Assembly: GCA_002789615.1 (NCBI GenBank)
Contig: PFTO01000040.1
Span: 1-8,010 of the forward strand
DNA: 8,010 nt
Origin: Acidobacteria bacterium CG_4_9_14_3_um_filter_49_7
GTDB taxonomy: Bacteria; Acidobacteriota; Holophagae; Thermotomaculales; Thermotomaculaceae
Reading direction: 5' to 3'
The position numbers were made by a program, and so were the translations under genes. Under the pieces are notes generated by a model that ran no database searches, was not told where the DNA came from, and saw nothing but the letters and a program-made list of their open reading frames with translations. Positions 1 through 5,951 of this stretch are shown piece by piece (the first letter of the stretch is position 1; each line of letters starts with the position of its first letter).

Positions 1-133
1 CTTTTGTCGAGGAACATGTTTATTTATCTATGGATTATTATAGCATTTGGACCGGATAATTGCCAGAAAAATAGCAGTTTGGTATCATTTCTTATGGGAC
101 TTTTTCAACAGCTCCACAGTCATCTTTTCCGGG

Positions 134-163
134 TTCATGCCTCCCTGTATGTTCTGCTATAAT
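134..163 (+). promoter_or_regulatory. Extended -10 promoter upstream of the split membrane-protein gene
   Basis: A perfect TATAAT lies at 158-163, preceded by TGC at 155-157, which makes it an extended -10 element. A poor -35 match, TTCATG (134-139), sits 18 bases upstream; extended -10 promoters tolerate this. Transcription would start near 170, giving a leader of roughly 33 bases before the GTG at 203. Seen directly; activity is inferred. Confidence 0.55.
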
Positions 164-165
164 CA

Positions 166-183
166 TTGTCATCAGAATGACGA
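166..183 (+). promoter_or_regulatory. Short dyad at the predicted transcription start
   Basis: GTCAT (168-172) and ATGAC (177-181) form a perfect inverted repeat around CAGA. One G-U and one A-U pair can extend it to about 7 bp. Because it sits immediately after the -10 box, at the expected start site, it could be an operator or a small 5' leader hairpin. A 5-bp dyad can arise by chance, so this is only a candidate. Confidence 0.25.
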
Positions 184-202
184 AGAAGCAGGGTGATAAA
201 CA

Positions 203-430
203 GTGAATAACACTCCAGAAACACAAGGTCAGAGAGTCGCAAAAACCCGGCTTGACCGGCTCATCTGGTTTTTTGTGAGGCTATTGCTAAGCCTGACATT
301 ACTTTATTTCGGTTCCTTCTTTTTTTATATGCGGTATCCGAACAGACATTACGCATTACCATGGATTCCAGTAACCGATTTGGGGGATTTATTGCGATTG
401 GCATCTGTATCCTTTTCTTGTGGGTCGTGA
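203..430 (+). CDS. N-terminal part of a frameshifted polytopic membrane protein
   Basis: This frame starts at GTG 203 after a weak purine-rich SD (GAAGAAGCAGGG). It encodes a basic N-terminus and a strong hydrophobic segment (residues about 20-42), so the N-terminus should be cytoplasmic. Up to about residue 61 it reads like normal protein: a membrane helix, then a polar loop containing RYPNRHYALPWIP. After the GGGGG run at 382-386 the frame soon loses its hydrophobic character and stops at 430, whereas the frame one base back continues as a second membrane helix. I therefore read it as the true start of the gene annotated at 361-1305, separated from it by a missing G or a -1 shift. The last 14 or so residues of this frame are probably not genuine protein. 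Function unknown. Confidence 0.5.
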   Translation: MNNTPETQGQRVAKTRLDRLIWFFVRLLLSLTLLYFGSFFFYMRYPNRHYALPWIPVTDLGDLLRLASVSFSCGS

Positions 431-1305
431 TTGAGTTTCTTTTTAATCAATGCTCACGTTTTGTCTGGCTGCCGGTATTCTTTCTCATTGGAATTACGCT
501 GTACACGTTTTCATGGCTCCCGGCCAGTCATTATCCTCATTTTTCCGAGTCCTCATGGACAAAATGGGTTTTTCTCGAGTTGCTGAGACGGGAAGGCGGG
601 TGGGGAGTCGTTTCACTTCCTTTACTTCTTTTTTTGGCCGTTCGGATATGGAAAACCTACCCGGTTGCAGGGCGCAAACTGCTTTTTCGCTTTGTGCTTC
701 CCATTTTGATTGTACTGGCTTTTACGCCCATGGTGTTTCGGCTCGGGATGACTCGCTATTACAAAGCGACATTGAAACCCAGAACCGATACCATGGCCCA
801 GTTGGTCAACGACCTGGAAGATTCCGAATTCGGTTTTGGAACAGACAAGGTGATACTGCTCAGCCCGTATGGCTATTCTTACGACCTGGATAAATTACTG
901 ATGCCCTATGATTTATCCTATATCAAAGAAATTGGAAAAAAGGCTGAGTTTAAATTGACCACCTTGGAATGCCTCTACCTTCGTGCACAACTGAGCACCA
1001 ATCCTGTTTTATGGAACAGGGCAAAGCTCCGGAACGTGGAATTCATTGAATCCAGATTCGTAGACAGGAACACAGAGCAATCTGGAGGACTCCGAGATTA
1101 CTGGCCAACACGATTTGAACGCTACGGCCGTCGGAATTTTGTCTACGTCAGCAGACCGCTATTTTCCCGGAACGGTAAATGGGCAATCATGACCATTAGC
1201 CGAAGTTGTGGTTCCCTGTGCGCATACACGTATTGCCTGTTTATCCATCTGGACACCAATGGCATCTGGCGCATCCGGACAAAACAACTTATCTCCATGA
1301 GTTGA
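361..1305 (+). CDS. Polytopic membrane protein of unknown function, main part of a frameshifted gene
   Basis: This frame encodes four hydrophobic segments at residues about 10-28, 33-53, 81-97 and 108-128, followed by a soluble domain of about 185 residues. The ATG at 361 has no SD, and it overlaps the 203-430 frame by 70 bases. It makes better sense as the continuation of that frame: joined at the G run (382-386) the protein would be about 367 residues with five membrane helices, N-terminus inside and the C-terminal domain outside. Near the end, RPLFSRNGKWAIM followed by CGSLC and a final GIWRI resembles a C-terminal module I recall from exported or membrane proteins of unknown function, in which a paired-cysteine segment follows a 'SRPxF' strand. 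No catalytic motif is recognised. The promoter at 158-163 probably drives it, as there is no other gene in its transcript. Confidence 0.75.
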   Translation: MDSSNRFGGFIAIGICILFLWVVIEFLFNQCSRFVWLPVFFLIGITLYTFSWLPASHYPHFSESSWTKWVFLELLRREGGWGVVSLPLLLFLAVRIWKTYPVAGRKLLFRFVLPILIVLAFTPMVFRLGMTRYYKATLKPRTDTMAQLVNDLEDSEFGFGTDKVILLSPYGYSYDLDKLLMPYDLSYIKEIGKKAEFKLTTLECLYLRAQLSTNPVLWNRAKLRNVEFIESRFVDRNTEQSGGLRDYWPTRFERYGRRNFVYVSRPLFSRNGKWAIMTISRSCGSLCAYTYCLFIHLDTNGIWRIRTKQLISMS

Positions 1306-1362
1306 TCGTCAGGGAGGGAAATCAGCTGACAGGCAACTACTGAAGATTCCTTTCCCCAACCA

Positions 1363-1415
1363 TCCACTGTTCATCAGGCACCATCCACGTGCTTCCACTG
1401 TCGCGGCCTGTCCAC
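1363..1415 (+). repeat. Four TCCAC motifs upstream of the CAP-protein promoter
   Basis: TCCAC occurs at 1363-1367, 1384-1388, 1394-1398 and 1411-1415. The first two lie within identical nonamers, ACCATCCAC at 1359-1367 and 1380-1388, exactly 21 bases apart. The third is 10 bases further on, so three copies share one helix face; the fourth (17 bases on) does not. They end 12 bases before a perfect -35 box. Regularly spaced direct repeats upstream of a promoter suit an activator site, but no protein can be assigned. Confidence 0.3.
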
Positions 1416-1427
1416 GATACCGAAACT

Positions 1428-1456
1428 TTGACAATTATGCACCCGTACGACATACT
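1428..1456 (+). promoter_or_regulatory. Sigma-70-type promoter for the CAP-domain gene
   Basis: A consensus TTGACA (1428-1433) is followed after 17 bases by CATACT (1451-1456), a 4-of-6 match to TATAAT. The expected start near 1463 leaves a leader of about 15 bases containing the SD GGGAGG (1467-1472). This supports translation from ATG 1478 and not from the in-frame ATG at 1460, which would lie upstream of the transcript start. Confidence 0.6.
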
Positions 1457-1477
1457 GATATGGATTGGGAGGAAACC

Positions 1478-2473
1478 ATGAGAATTGCCGCGCTGTTTTG
1501 TGTGCTGATACTGGCAACGGGCGCCTTCCCCCGGCATCCTGAGAAGGATACACCTGAAGAGCTTGCTACAGAAGTATTCGGCTCCCTTTACGAGAAACTG
1601 CCGGACCTGGCCCATTGCATAGCAGGCGCACTTTCGCAACAAGAGATCGAAGCAGCGGTTCGGACCGTGAATGCCATCCGACTACTGCATCACTTACCAC
1701 CGGTTTCCCTTGATCCCGGCATGGACTCCGGTAGTGCCAATGCCGCGTTGATTACGACAGCAAACCGCAGCATGACCCACCATCCTGCGCCGGAATCGCT
1801 GTGTTTTTCTGACGAGGGGGCCGAAGCCAGTACTCACAGCAATCTCTTCATATCCACCTATTCCATCTGGGACCCCACTTCCGTCGGACGCCGTATACCG
1901 GACATTGTTAACCAGATGAAGAAATACCTGATACCAACGTCTGATATTGTCATCAGTTGGCTCATTGACCGGAACATTCCTTCTCTTGGGCATCGGAGAT
2001 GGCTGCTGAACCCGTTTCTGACGGAAGTATCCTTTGGACGGGTAGACACAATCAGCCATACCGGAAATCGCTGGGATGTAATCACCGGCAGCGCCCTTGC
2101 CTATCACGCTGCCAGAGAAATTCCTTCACTCCCCGCCAATTTCTTTGTAGCCTGTCCATTCAACGACTATCCCGCTGTATTTTTTCATAAAAATGAGTTC
2201 TTGTCCTTCTCAGCAATTCCCATCAACGCCAACATGTTCGGCAACGAAATTGTGAATTTTGATGCGGCAACCATCACCATCACGAACCAGCATGGTAAAT
2301 CTATGCCGGTAAAAGATGTCCATTGGGATAACAATGCCTATGGCGTACCCAATGCCCTGATATGGAAGACTCCCGGCATAAAACCCCACAAACGCTACAA
2401 CGTCACCATTGCCAATGTCCGGTTCGGCAACGCTTCCTATACCTATCGCTACATTTTTCGAATTGTTCCATAA
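1478..2473 (+). CDS. Exported CAP-superfamily (SCP/PR-1-like) protein
   Basis: The 331-residue product starts at ATG 1478, five bases after a strong SD (GGGAGG). Its N-terminus (residues 1-17, a short basic start and the core IAALFCVLILATGAF) is a Sec signal peptide. Residues about 57-205 form a CAP domain: a helix with VNAIRLLHHLPPV, a histidine pair near 101-102 after an AxxxAxxNxxMTH-type helix, an acidic EGAEAS segment at about 113-118, and the GHRRWLLNPFL box at 171-181 typical of bacterial CAP proteins. Residues about 230-331 are rich in beta strands and look like an Ig- or FnIII-type module (TITITN, YNVTIANV, YRYIFRIV). Bacterial CAP proteins are extracellular or periplasmic; their substrates are mostly unknown. 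It appears monocistronic and converges on the LUD operon. The family call is firm, the role unknown. Confidence 0.85.
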   Translation: MRIAALFCVLILATGAFPRHPEKDTPEELATEVFGSLYEKLPDLAHCIAGALSQQEIEAAVRTVNAIRLLHHLPPVSLDPGMDSGSANAALITTANRSMTHHPAPESLCFSDEGAEASTHSNLFISTYSIWDPTSVGRRIPDIVNQMKKYLIPTSDIVISWLIDRNIPSLGHRRWLLNPFLTEVSFGRVDTISHTGNRWDVITGSALAYHAAREIPSLPANFFVACPFNDYPAVFFHKNEFLSFSAIPINANMFGNEIVNFDAATITITNQHGKSMPVKDVHWDNNAYGVPNALIWKTPGIKPHKRYNVTIANVRFGNASYTYRYIFRIVP

Positions 2474-2518
2474 ATCTATTTGATCACATCCAGCATTATT
2501 ATCAGATATTCGTAGCAC

Positions 2519-4405
2519 TCATTTTGTTGCGGACTGCAACATGTATGAAACAGAGTGAGCCACTCGGCCCCGGCCGAAAACACGTCGAAGCTGGAGCAGG
2601 CAGGAAGGACATGAGGTTACAATAGTGAATTTGCCGTCCATCCCGGGTTCTTTTCTGGAAAGTATCTTCCTGGACACAAACGGGTGCTGAACAAAGTAGG
2701 TACCTCCGCTGCCACAACAGCGATTCTCGTTTTCCCAGCTTGAAAAAGTAATCACCTGGTTCAATGCGGCCTTCTCTTTTGTCCCCGGACCGGTTTTCAA
2801 GTGGCACGGTTGATGGTAGTAAACAGGGGAAATTGAGTCTACTTTCTCTAGTTTTTCCACCATGGCCATGCTCATCAACTCAATTTTATCCCCAAACCGC
2901 TCCCGCAGGTAAGCAAACCCGGATGAGCAGGGCAATAACACCGTCTCGAAGGGCTCAATCATTTTTTCAATAATCTCCAAACGTTCAACAGCTGCTGAGA
3001 GCTGACCCTTGTAAAAATGGGGCATTCCGCAGCAGCCGGAATCCAGGATTTGCGCATCCGGGAAAAAGCGGGCAACCGTCGATTCAATTCCTTTTCTTTC
3101 CCTTTTCATCAACGGATTCCGAAACATGCAACCGATGAAGACAGCGACAGAACGTGATGAGTGATGGGTGATGGGTGATGAATGATGAGTGCCAGAAGAA
3201 GGCGGGGAATCCCCTATCCCTTGGTCTTTCTGACGCCCACGCATAGCACCCACTCTACGTCCCAGCATCCGGAGGGGCAATGAAAGGTAGAATGGAAGGG
3301 AATGGCTTTCTGAGAGCCTTGCCAACAGATCCGCAATGGGGATTCCCATTGGACATGCCGGCTCACAGGTCTTGCAGCGAAGGCAGTAGGAGGCGATTGC
3401 CGAAGCGTCCCGATCGTTGCCGGTAAATTCCGTCAGTAAAGCCCCGATTCCGCCGTGATAAACCTTCCCAAACGTGTGCCCCCCTACTTCTTCGTACACC
3501 GGACAGATATTGAGGCACGCACCGCAGCGGATGCACCGTGCTCCATCTGAAAATACGCTCTCCATCAGAGCCTTGCGACCATTGTCCAGAACAATGAGAA
3601 AGACTTGTTGATGGGGAAGCGGCTTGCGAAAAAAATCCACGTAAGAGGTATATTCCTGGGCTGTGGCACTGGCGCTGAGGAGGCGCTGAACCCCTTCGAT
3701 CCCCTCAACGGAATCATAAATCCGGTCCCAGCCGGTGACGATGAACAGTTTCTCCGGCAATCGGGAAGACAGAGAAACGTTTCCCTCATTGCTGACGGAC
3801 AATACAGTTGCCGGTTTCGCGCAGATCGCGTTGGCTCCAATGATCCCGGCATCTGCGTTTCTGAACTTTTCCCTCAGATGGCGCCTGGCAAAGGCGGTCA
3901 ACGCGTGGGCATCCGCGGGAAGATTCTCCCCGAACTTGCGGTTGACCATCTGCGCTACATCCCCGGCAGAAAGATGAATCGCAGGAGCGGTGAAATGGGA
4001 GGGAAGCTCCTTTCGCTGCTGGATTATCCACTCACCCAGGTCAGTCTCGACAACTTCCCGCTCTTCCTTTTCCAGAAATTGCCGCAATTCCATCTCTTCG
4101 GTTGTCAGGGATTTCCCCTTTACAATCAGTTTCGCATCCCCCATCTTCTCAGAAATGAACTTGTTGGCAGACGCTGCTGTATCCGCGAAGAAAACCGTAA
4201 TCCCGTTTTCCTGGAATTGTTCCGCTGAAATCTTCCACAGGACATCAGCGTTTTCAAGAGACATCGCCCGTTTCGCCTGGGCGTTTTCCCGAAGGGAGTC
4301 CAGATCATGTCCCCGAAAGAGCTTTTCTCTTTTCTGGACAGTCAGATTGGTCGCCTTGAAGACATTTTCATTGAACTTCGACAAAAATGCACTCCTTTGG
4401 CCCAT
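2519..4405 (-). CDS. LutB-LutA fusion: LUD domain, two 4Fe-4S clusters and two CCG domains
   Basis: I place the start at the ATG ending at 4405 (628 residues), where family-like sequence begins (MGQRSAFLSKF). It has a G-rich upstream stretch and overlaps the preceding gene by 38 bases; the frame is open to 4501 with other starts. Residues about 50-275 are a LutB-type LUD domain (GIIGANAICA, SNEGN). Two ferredoxin motifs follow, Cys 291/294/297/301 and 341/344/347/351, each CxxCxxCxxxCP. After a low-complexity linker (about 391-418) come two LutA/GlcF-like CCG modules: Cys426, Cys458-Cys459-Gly and Cys493, then Cys534, Cys563-Cys564-Gly and Cys599xxCys602. The first module ends CSSG, lacking the final cysteine of CxxC. 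LutA and LutB are usually separate subunits of L-lactate oxidation complexes that pass electrons toward quinone; I recall fused versions in Desulfovibrio. The LUD motif usually read as AETG is AKPAT here, so the exact substrate is uncertain. Confidence 0.88.
   Translation of the reverse strand: MGQRSAFLSKFNENVFKATNLTVQKREKLFRGHDLDSLRENAQAKRAMSLENADVLWKISAEQFQENGITVFFADTAASANKFISEKMGDAKLIVKGKSLTTEEMELRQFLEKEEREVVETDLGEWIIQQRKELPSHFTAPAIHLSAGDVAQMVNRKFGENLPADAHALTAFARRHLREKFRNADAGIIGANAICAKPATVLSVSNEGNVSLSSRLPEKLFIVTGWDRIYDSVEGIEGVQRLLSASATAQEYTSYVDFFRKPLPHQQVFLIVLDNGRKALMESVFSDGARCIRCGACLNICPVYEEVGGHTFGKVYHGGIGALLTEFTGNDRDASAIASYCLRCKTCEPACPMGIPIADLLARLSESHSLPFYLSLPLRMLGRRVGAMRGRQKDQGIGDSPPSSGTHHSSPITHHSSRSVAVFIGCMFRNPLMKRERKGIESTVARFFPDAQILDSGCCGMPHFYKGQLSAAVERLEIIEKMIEPFETVLLPCSSGFAYLRERFGDKIELMSMAMVEKLEKVDSISPVYYHQPCHLKTGPGTKEKAALNQVITFSSWENENRCCGSGGTYFVQHPFVSRKILSRKEPGMDGKFTIVTSCPSCLLQLRRVFGRGRVAHSVSYMLQSATK
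3154..3188. repeat. Heptanucleotide tandem repeat inside the LutB-LutA linker
   Basis: Five adjacent 7-base units, GTGATGA, GTGATGG, GTGATGG, GTGATGA and ATGATGA, with a trailing GTG at 3189-3191. Read on the minus strand they encode a seven-residue peptide period (THHSSPI then THHSSRS) between the second ferredoxin motif and the first CCG module. Seven is not a multiple of three, so gain or loss of one unit would shift the reading frame and cut off the LutA half. Similar TCATCAC-type heptamers occur, as I recall, in many unrelated bacterial genomes as short repetitive sequences. Confidence 0.85.
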
Positions 4406-4718
4406 GAACCCCCGAAACCAGCTTCTTTTCAATGTCCGCCGTTTTACTTTCCGCGCTGACAAAACAGGCCTGGCTGAATTCACCCGCCAGTGACGCTTCA
4501 TAAGTTTCCAATTGGTTGCGGCACAGGATTATCACCACTTCAGACAGAAACAGCTCTTCAGCATCAGACCTGCTTCCGATAGACACAAAAGCACCGGCAC
4601 CAGGGACAAATCCCAGGGACTCAACAATAGAAATGGACTGTCTCTGAAACCGGTCTTTCAGTTTTTCTATGAAATCATCCAATTGGGACTGTAACGCTTG
4701 ATGCCACTCAGTCGCCAT
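4368..4718 (-). CDS. Short LutC-like LUD-domain protein
   Basis: This 116-residue protein starts at ATG 4718 behind a good SD (AAAGGAAG), overlapping the kinase-like gene by 11 bases. Its C-terminal half has the LUD signature of the LutC/YkgG group: SKTADIE at 91-97 and GVHGPKE at 103-109, preceded by a strand VVIILCRNQ (61-69). The first 35 residues are predicted helix (QSQLDDFIEKLKDRF). LutC proteins are usually about 190-240 residues, so most of the N-terminal lobe is absent. The strand where LutC normally has a (D/E)TGT motif reads VPGAGAF. In the Lut complex, LutC partners LutA and LutB, and gene order supports that here, since the LutB-LutA fusion follows directly. It may be a minimal functional subunit or a reduced scaffold; sequence alone does not decide. 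Confidence 0.78.
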   Translation of the reverse strand: MATEWHQALQSQLDDFIEKLKDRFQRQSISIVESLGFVPGAGAFVSIGSRSDAEELFLSEVVIILCRNQLETYEASLAGEFSQACFVSAESKTADIEKKLVSGVHGPKECIFVEVQ

Positions 4719-5373
4719 CTTCCTTTTCCCCGGGCCACTTCGGGAGCCTCGGCTTGTTCAGGAACCATAGCATTCGAACCCATTCAAAGCGCCTGAGAAA
4801 TCGCTTATCCTTTTCTGACAGGGAACCCGGACATATAAATGACCGCCACTTGATAACCGCGCTGATGTCCACGTAGCGAAAAACCGGACGCATCAGCCAG
4901 TACCAGGGGTTCCATCTGGAAAATCGAACAGAACTGGCAAAATCAATGAGAATTACCTGACCGTCTCTGGACATCACATTGCCCCGTTTTCTCAGATCCA
5001 GGTGAAAAAAACGGTGACGGTGTAATTCCAGAACAACATTTTCAAGTTTCCCGGGTAAGAAGCAGAATTCCGGTTGCCCTTCCAGTTCCGCGACAGTGGG
5101 ACCATCCACATATTCCATCGCAAACGCATATCGATCAATTTTGCAAATCAGTCGTGGCACAAAGTCAAACTGCTGCAGGAATTCATAGTTGCGACGTTCC
5201 CGCCAGAGCGCGTATGAACCATACCATCGAGCAAATACAGACTTTTTCGAATAATCTTTCACGACGACGGGCACATTTTCCACCCGCACCAAATAAACAT
5301 CCGCCTGTTTCTTCTTGCCGTGCAGCAAGAATCGCTTTTCCGTCCTTTTGAGTATGTCCCGTGTTATCTTCAT
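4708..5373 (-). CDS. Small kinase-fold phosphotransferase (Kdo/LPS-kinase or RIO-like)
   Basis: The 221-residue product starts at ATG 5373 within an ATGA overlap with the MerR gene. Kinase-fold landmarks appear in order: VVVK with candidate ATP-binding Lys39, a candidate Glu in the RERRNYEFL helix (59-67), a hinge-like MEYVDG (86-91), a catalytic loop HLDLRKRGN (124-132) with Asp126 as likely base, and LIDFA (142-146) with Asp144 as likely metal ligand. No signal peptide or clear membrane helix is seen, though a tryptophan-rich WNPWYWLMRPVF (154-165) could contact membrane. The fold resembles WaaP/KdkA-type lipopolysaccharide kinases and RIO-like kinases, so the substrate could be a sugar, lipid or protein. 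The loop puts Asn six residues after Asp, where classical kinases have five. Why it lies in a LUD operon is unclear; translational coupling suggests co-production. Confidence 0.75.
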   Translation of the reverse strand: MKITRDILKRTEKRFLLHGKKKQADVYLVRVENVPVVVKDYSKKSVFARWYGSYALWRERRNYEFLQQFDFVPRLICKIDRYAFAMEYVDGPTVAELEGQPEFCFLPGKLENVVLELHRHRFFHLDLRKRGNVMSRDGQVILIDFASSVRFSRWNPWYWLMRPVFRYVDISAVIKWRSFICPGSLSEKDKRFLRRFEWVRMLWFLNKPRLPKWPGEKEDGD

Positions 5374-5720
5374 TCGCCTGTTTTCAGGAAATCTAATATT
5401 GCCTTCAGTTCGTTTCGAATCTGGATGAGTTGTTCCCTTTCCAGGGAGGGCCTGGTGCCCTGAATCTCAACTTTTCCTTTCGCCATCTTCTTCTTCAGCC
5501 CTTCTATCGTCATGCCCGTTTCCTTCAACTCCCGCTGAATTTCCTGAAGCAGCTCCACATCTTCCGGACTAAAAATTCGCTGGCCCCGCTTGGTCTTTTT
5601 CGGTTTCAATCTGGGAAATTGGGTTTCCCAGAATCGAACCACCGACGGCTTCACTCCGAGCAAACGGGAAACATCGCCAATACGAAGATATTTTTTGTCC
5701 GGTACATCAAACTTTGCCAT
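5370..5720 (-). CDS. MerR-family transcriptional regulator
   Basis: I chose ATG 5720 (116 residues) over the in-frame GTG at 5786: family-like sequence begins just after it, and a TATACT box at 5771-5776 would place the transcript start downstream of the GTG. Residues 11-35 form the MerR helix-turn-helix (YLRIGDVSRLLGV followed by VVRFWETQF). A wing with RGQRIFSPEDVELL (45-58) follows, then a basic helix and a C-terminal coiled-coil-like stretch (about 92-114) for dimerisation. There is no cysteine, so it is not a MerR/CueR-type metal sensor. It lacks a sizeable ligand domain and belongs with the small MerR-like regulators. It heads a four-gene overlapping operon, so regulation of that operon and itself is the simplest expectation. 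Confidence 0.88.
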   Translation of the reverse strand: MAKFDVPDKKYLRIGDVSRLLGVKPSVVRFWETQFPRLKPKKTKRGQRIFSPEDVELLQEIQRELKETGMTIEGLKKKMAKGKVEIQGTRPSLEREQLIQIRNELKAILDFLKTGE

Positions 5721-5770
5721 TTTTCGCCCCAGGAAGTTGTTCCGGCCAATCCCTTCGGCAGGACTTGAAG

Positions 5771-5793
5771 AGTATAGCACATCCACAAGAACA
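5771..5793 (-). promoter_or_regulatory. Candidate promoter of the merR-kinase-LUD operon
   Basis: Read on the minus strand, TATACT (5771-5776) matches 5 of 6 bases of the -10 consensus. The region upstream has no good -35; only TTTGTG-like sequence about 15-16 bases away. Transcription would start near 5764, leaving a leader of about 44 bases before ATG 5720. MerR-family promoters often have a poor or badly spaced -35, so autoregulation is possible but not shown. Confidence 0.35.
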
Positions 5794-5890
5794 CAAAGAT
5801 AAGTAGAGGCAAGTTTGAGTTTAGGTCAAGTAGGGAAAGACGATCGGATTTCCCGCTTTGCGTTGTCCTGTTTGGCTTTCACAATTCAGA

Positions 5891-5927
5891 GCCTGTCATC
5901 TAATCTTTTTATGATAAAATTACAGGC
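5891..5927. promoter_or_regulatory. Imperfect 37-base palindrome in the divergent intergenic region
   Basis: GCCTGT (5891-5896) and ACAGGC (5922-5927) are perfect inverted ends. Comparing the full 15-base arms (5891-5905 and 5913-5927) gives 12 matches of 15 around a 7-base T-rich centre. It overlaps the candidate plus-strand promoter and ends 24 bases before ATG 5952. It could be an operator for a dimeric regulator, with the divergent MerR an obvious but unproven candidate. No T-run follows it, so it is not a typical terminator. Confidence 0.4.
5893..5920 (+). promoter_or_regulatory. Candidate promoter for the beta-propeller-like gene
   Basis: CTGTCA (5893-5898, 4 of 6 to TTGACA) is followed after 16 bases by TAAAAT (5915-5920, 5 of 6 to TATAAT). 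An alternative pair is TTCAGA (5885-5890) and TATGAT (5910-5915) with a 19-base spacer, the long spacing characteristic of MerR-controlled promoters. Either would start transcription about 25-30 bases before the ATG at 5952. The choice cannot be made from sequence. Confidence 0.4.
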
Positions 5928-5951
5928 AACAGACCAGATGGTGGAGGTGTT

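Noticed and set aside
96..118. GACTTTTTCAACAGCTCC resembles ends of some insertion sequences that read TGTTGAAAAAGTC.
   Set aside because: No matching inverted partner, target duplication or transposase is present in the window.
85..138. A 17-codon minus-strand frame starting MNPEKMTVELL with GGGAGG beside the ATG.
   Set aside because: The purine run is only one base from the ATG, too close for an SD, and the peptide cannot be supported.
1..162. An open frame on the plus strand from the window edge to a TAA at 160-162.
   Set aside because: It has no recognisable protein pattern, ends inside the -10 box and is short enough to be chance.
2474..2518. Gap between the convergent CAP-protein and LutB-LutA genes, checked for a bidirectional terminator.
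   Set aside because: No stable stem with a T-run on either strand was found.
3605..4228. A 207-codon plus-strand frame, antisense to the LutB-LutA gene.
   Set aside because: It is the shadow of a strongly conserved LUD/ferredoxin coding region and has no coherent domain of its own.
5721..5786. N-terminal extension of the MerR gene from GTG 5786.
   Set aside because: The extra 22 residues are not family-like and the -10 candidate lies inside this stretch, so ATG 5720 is the better start.
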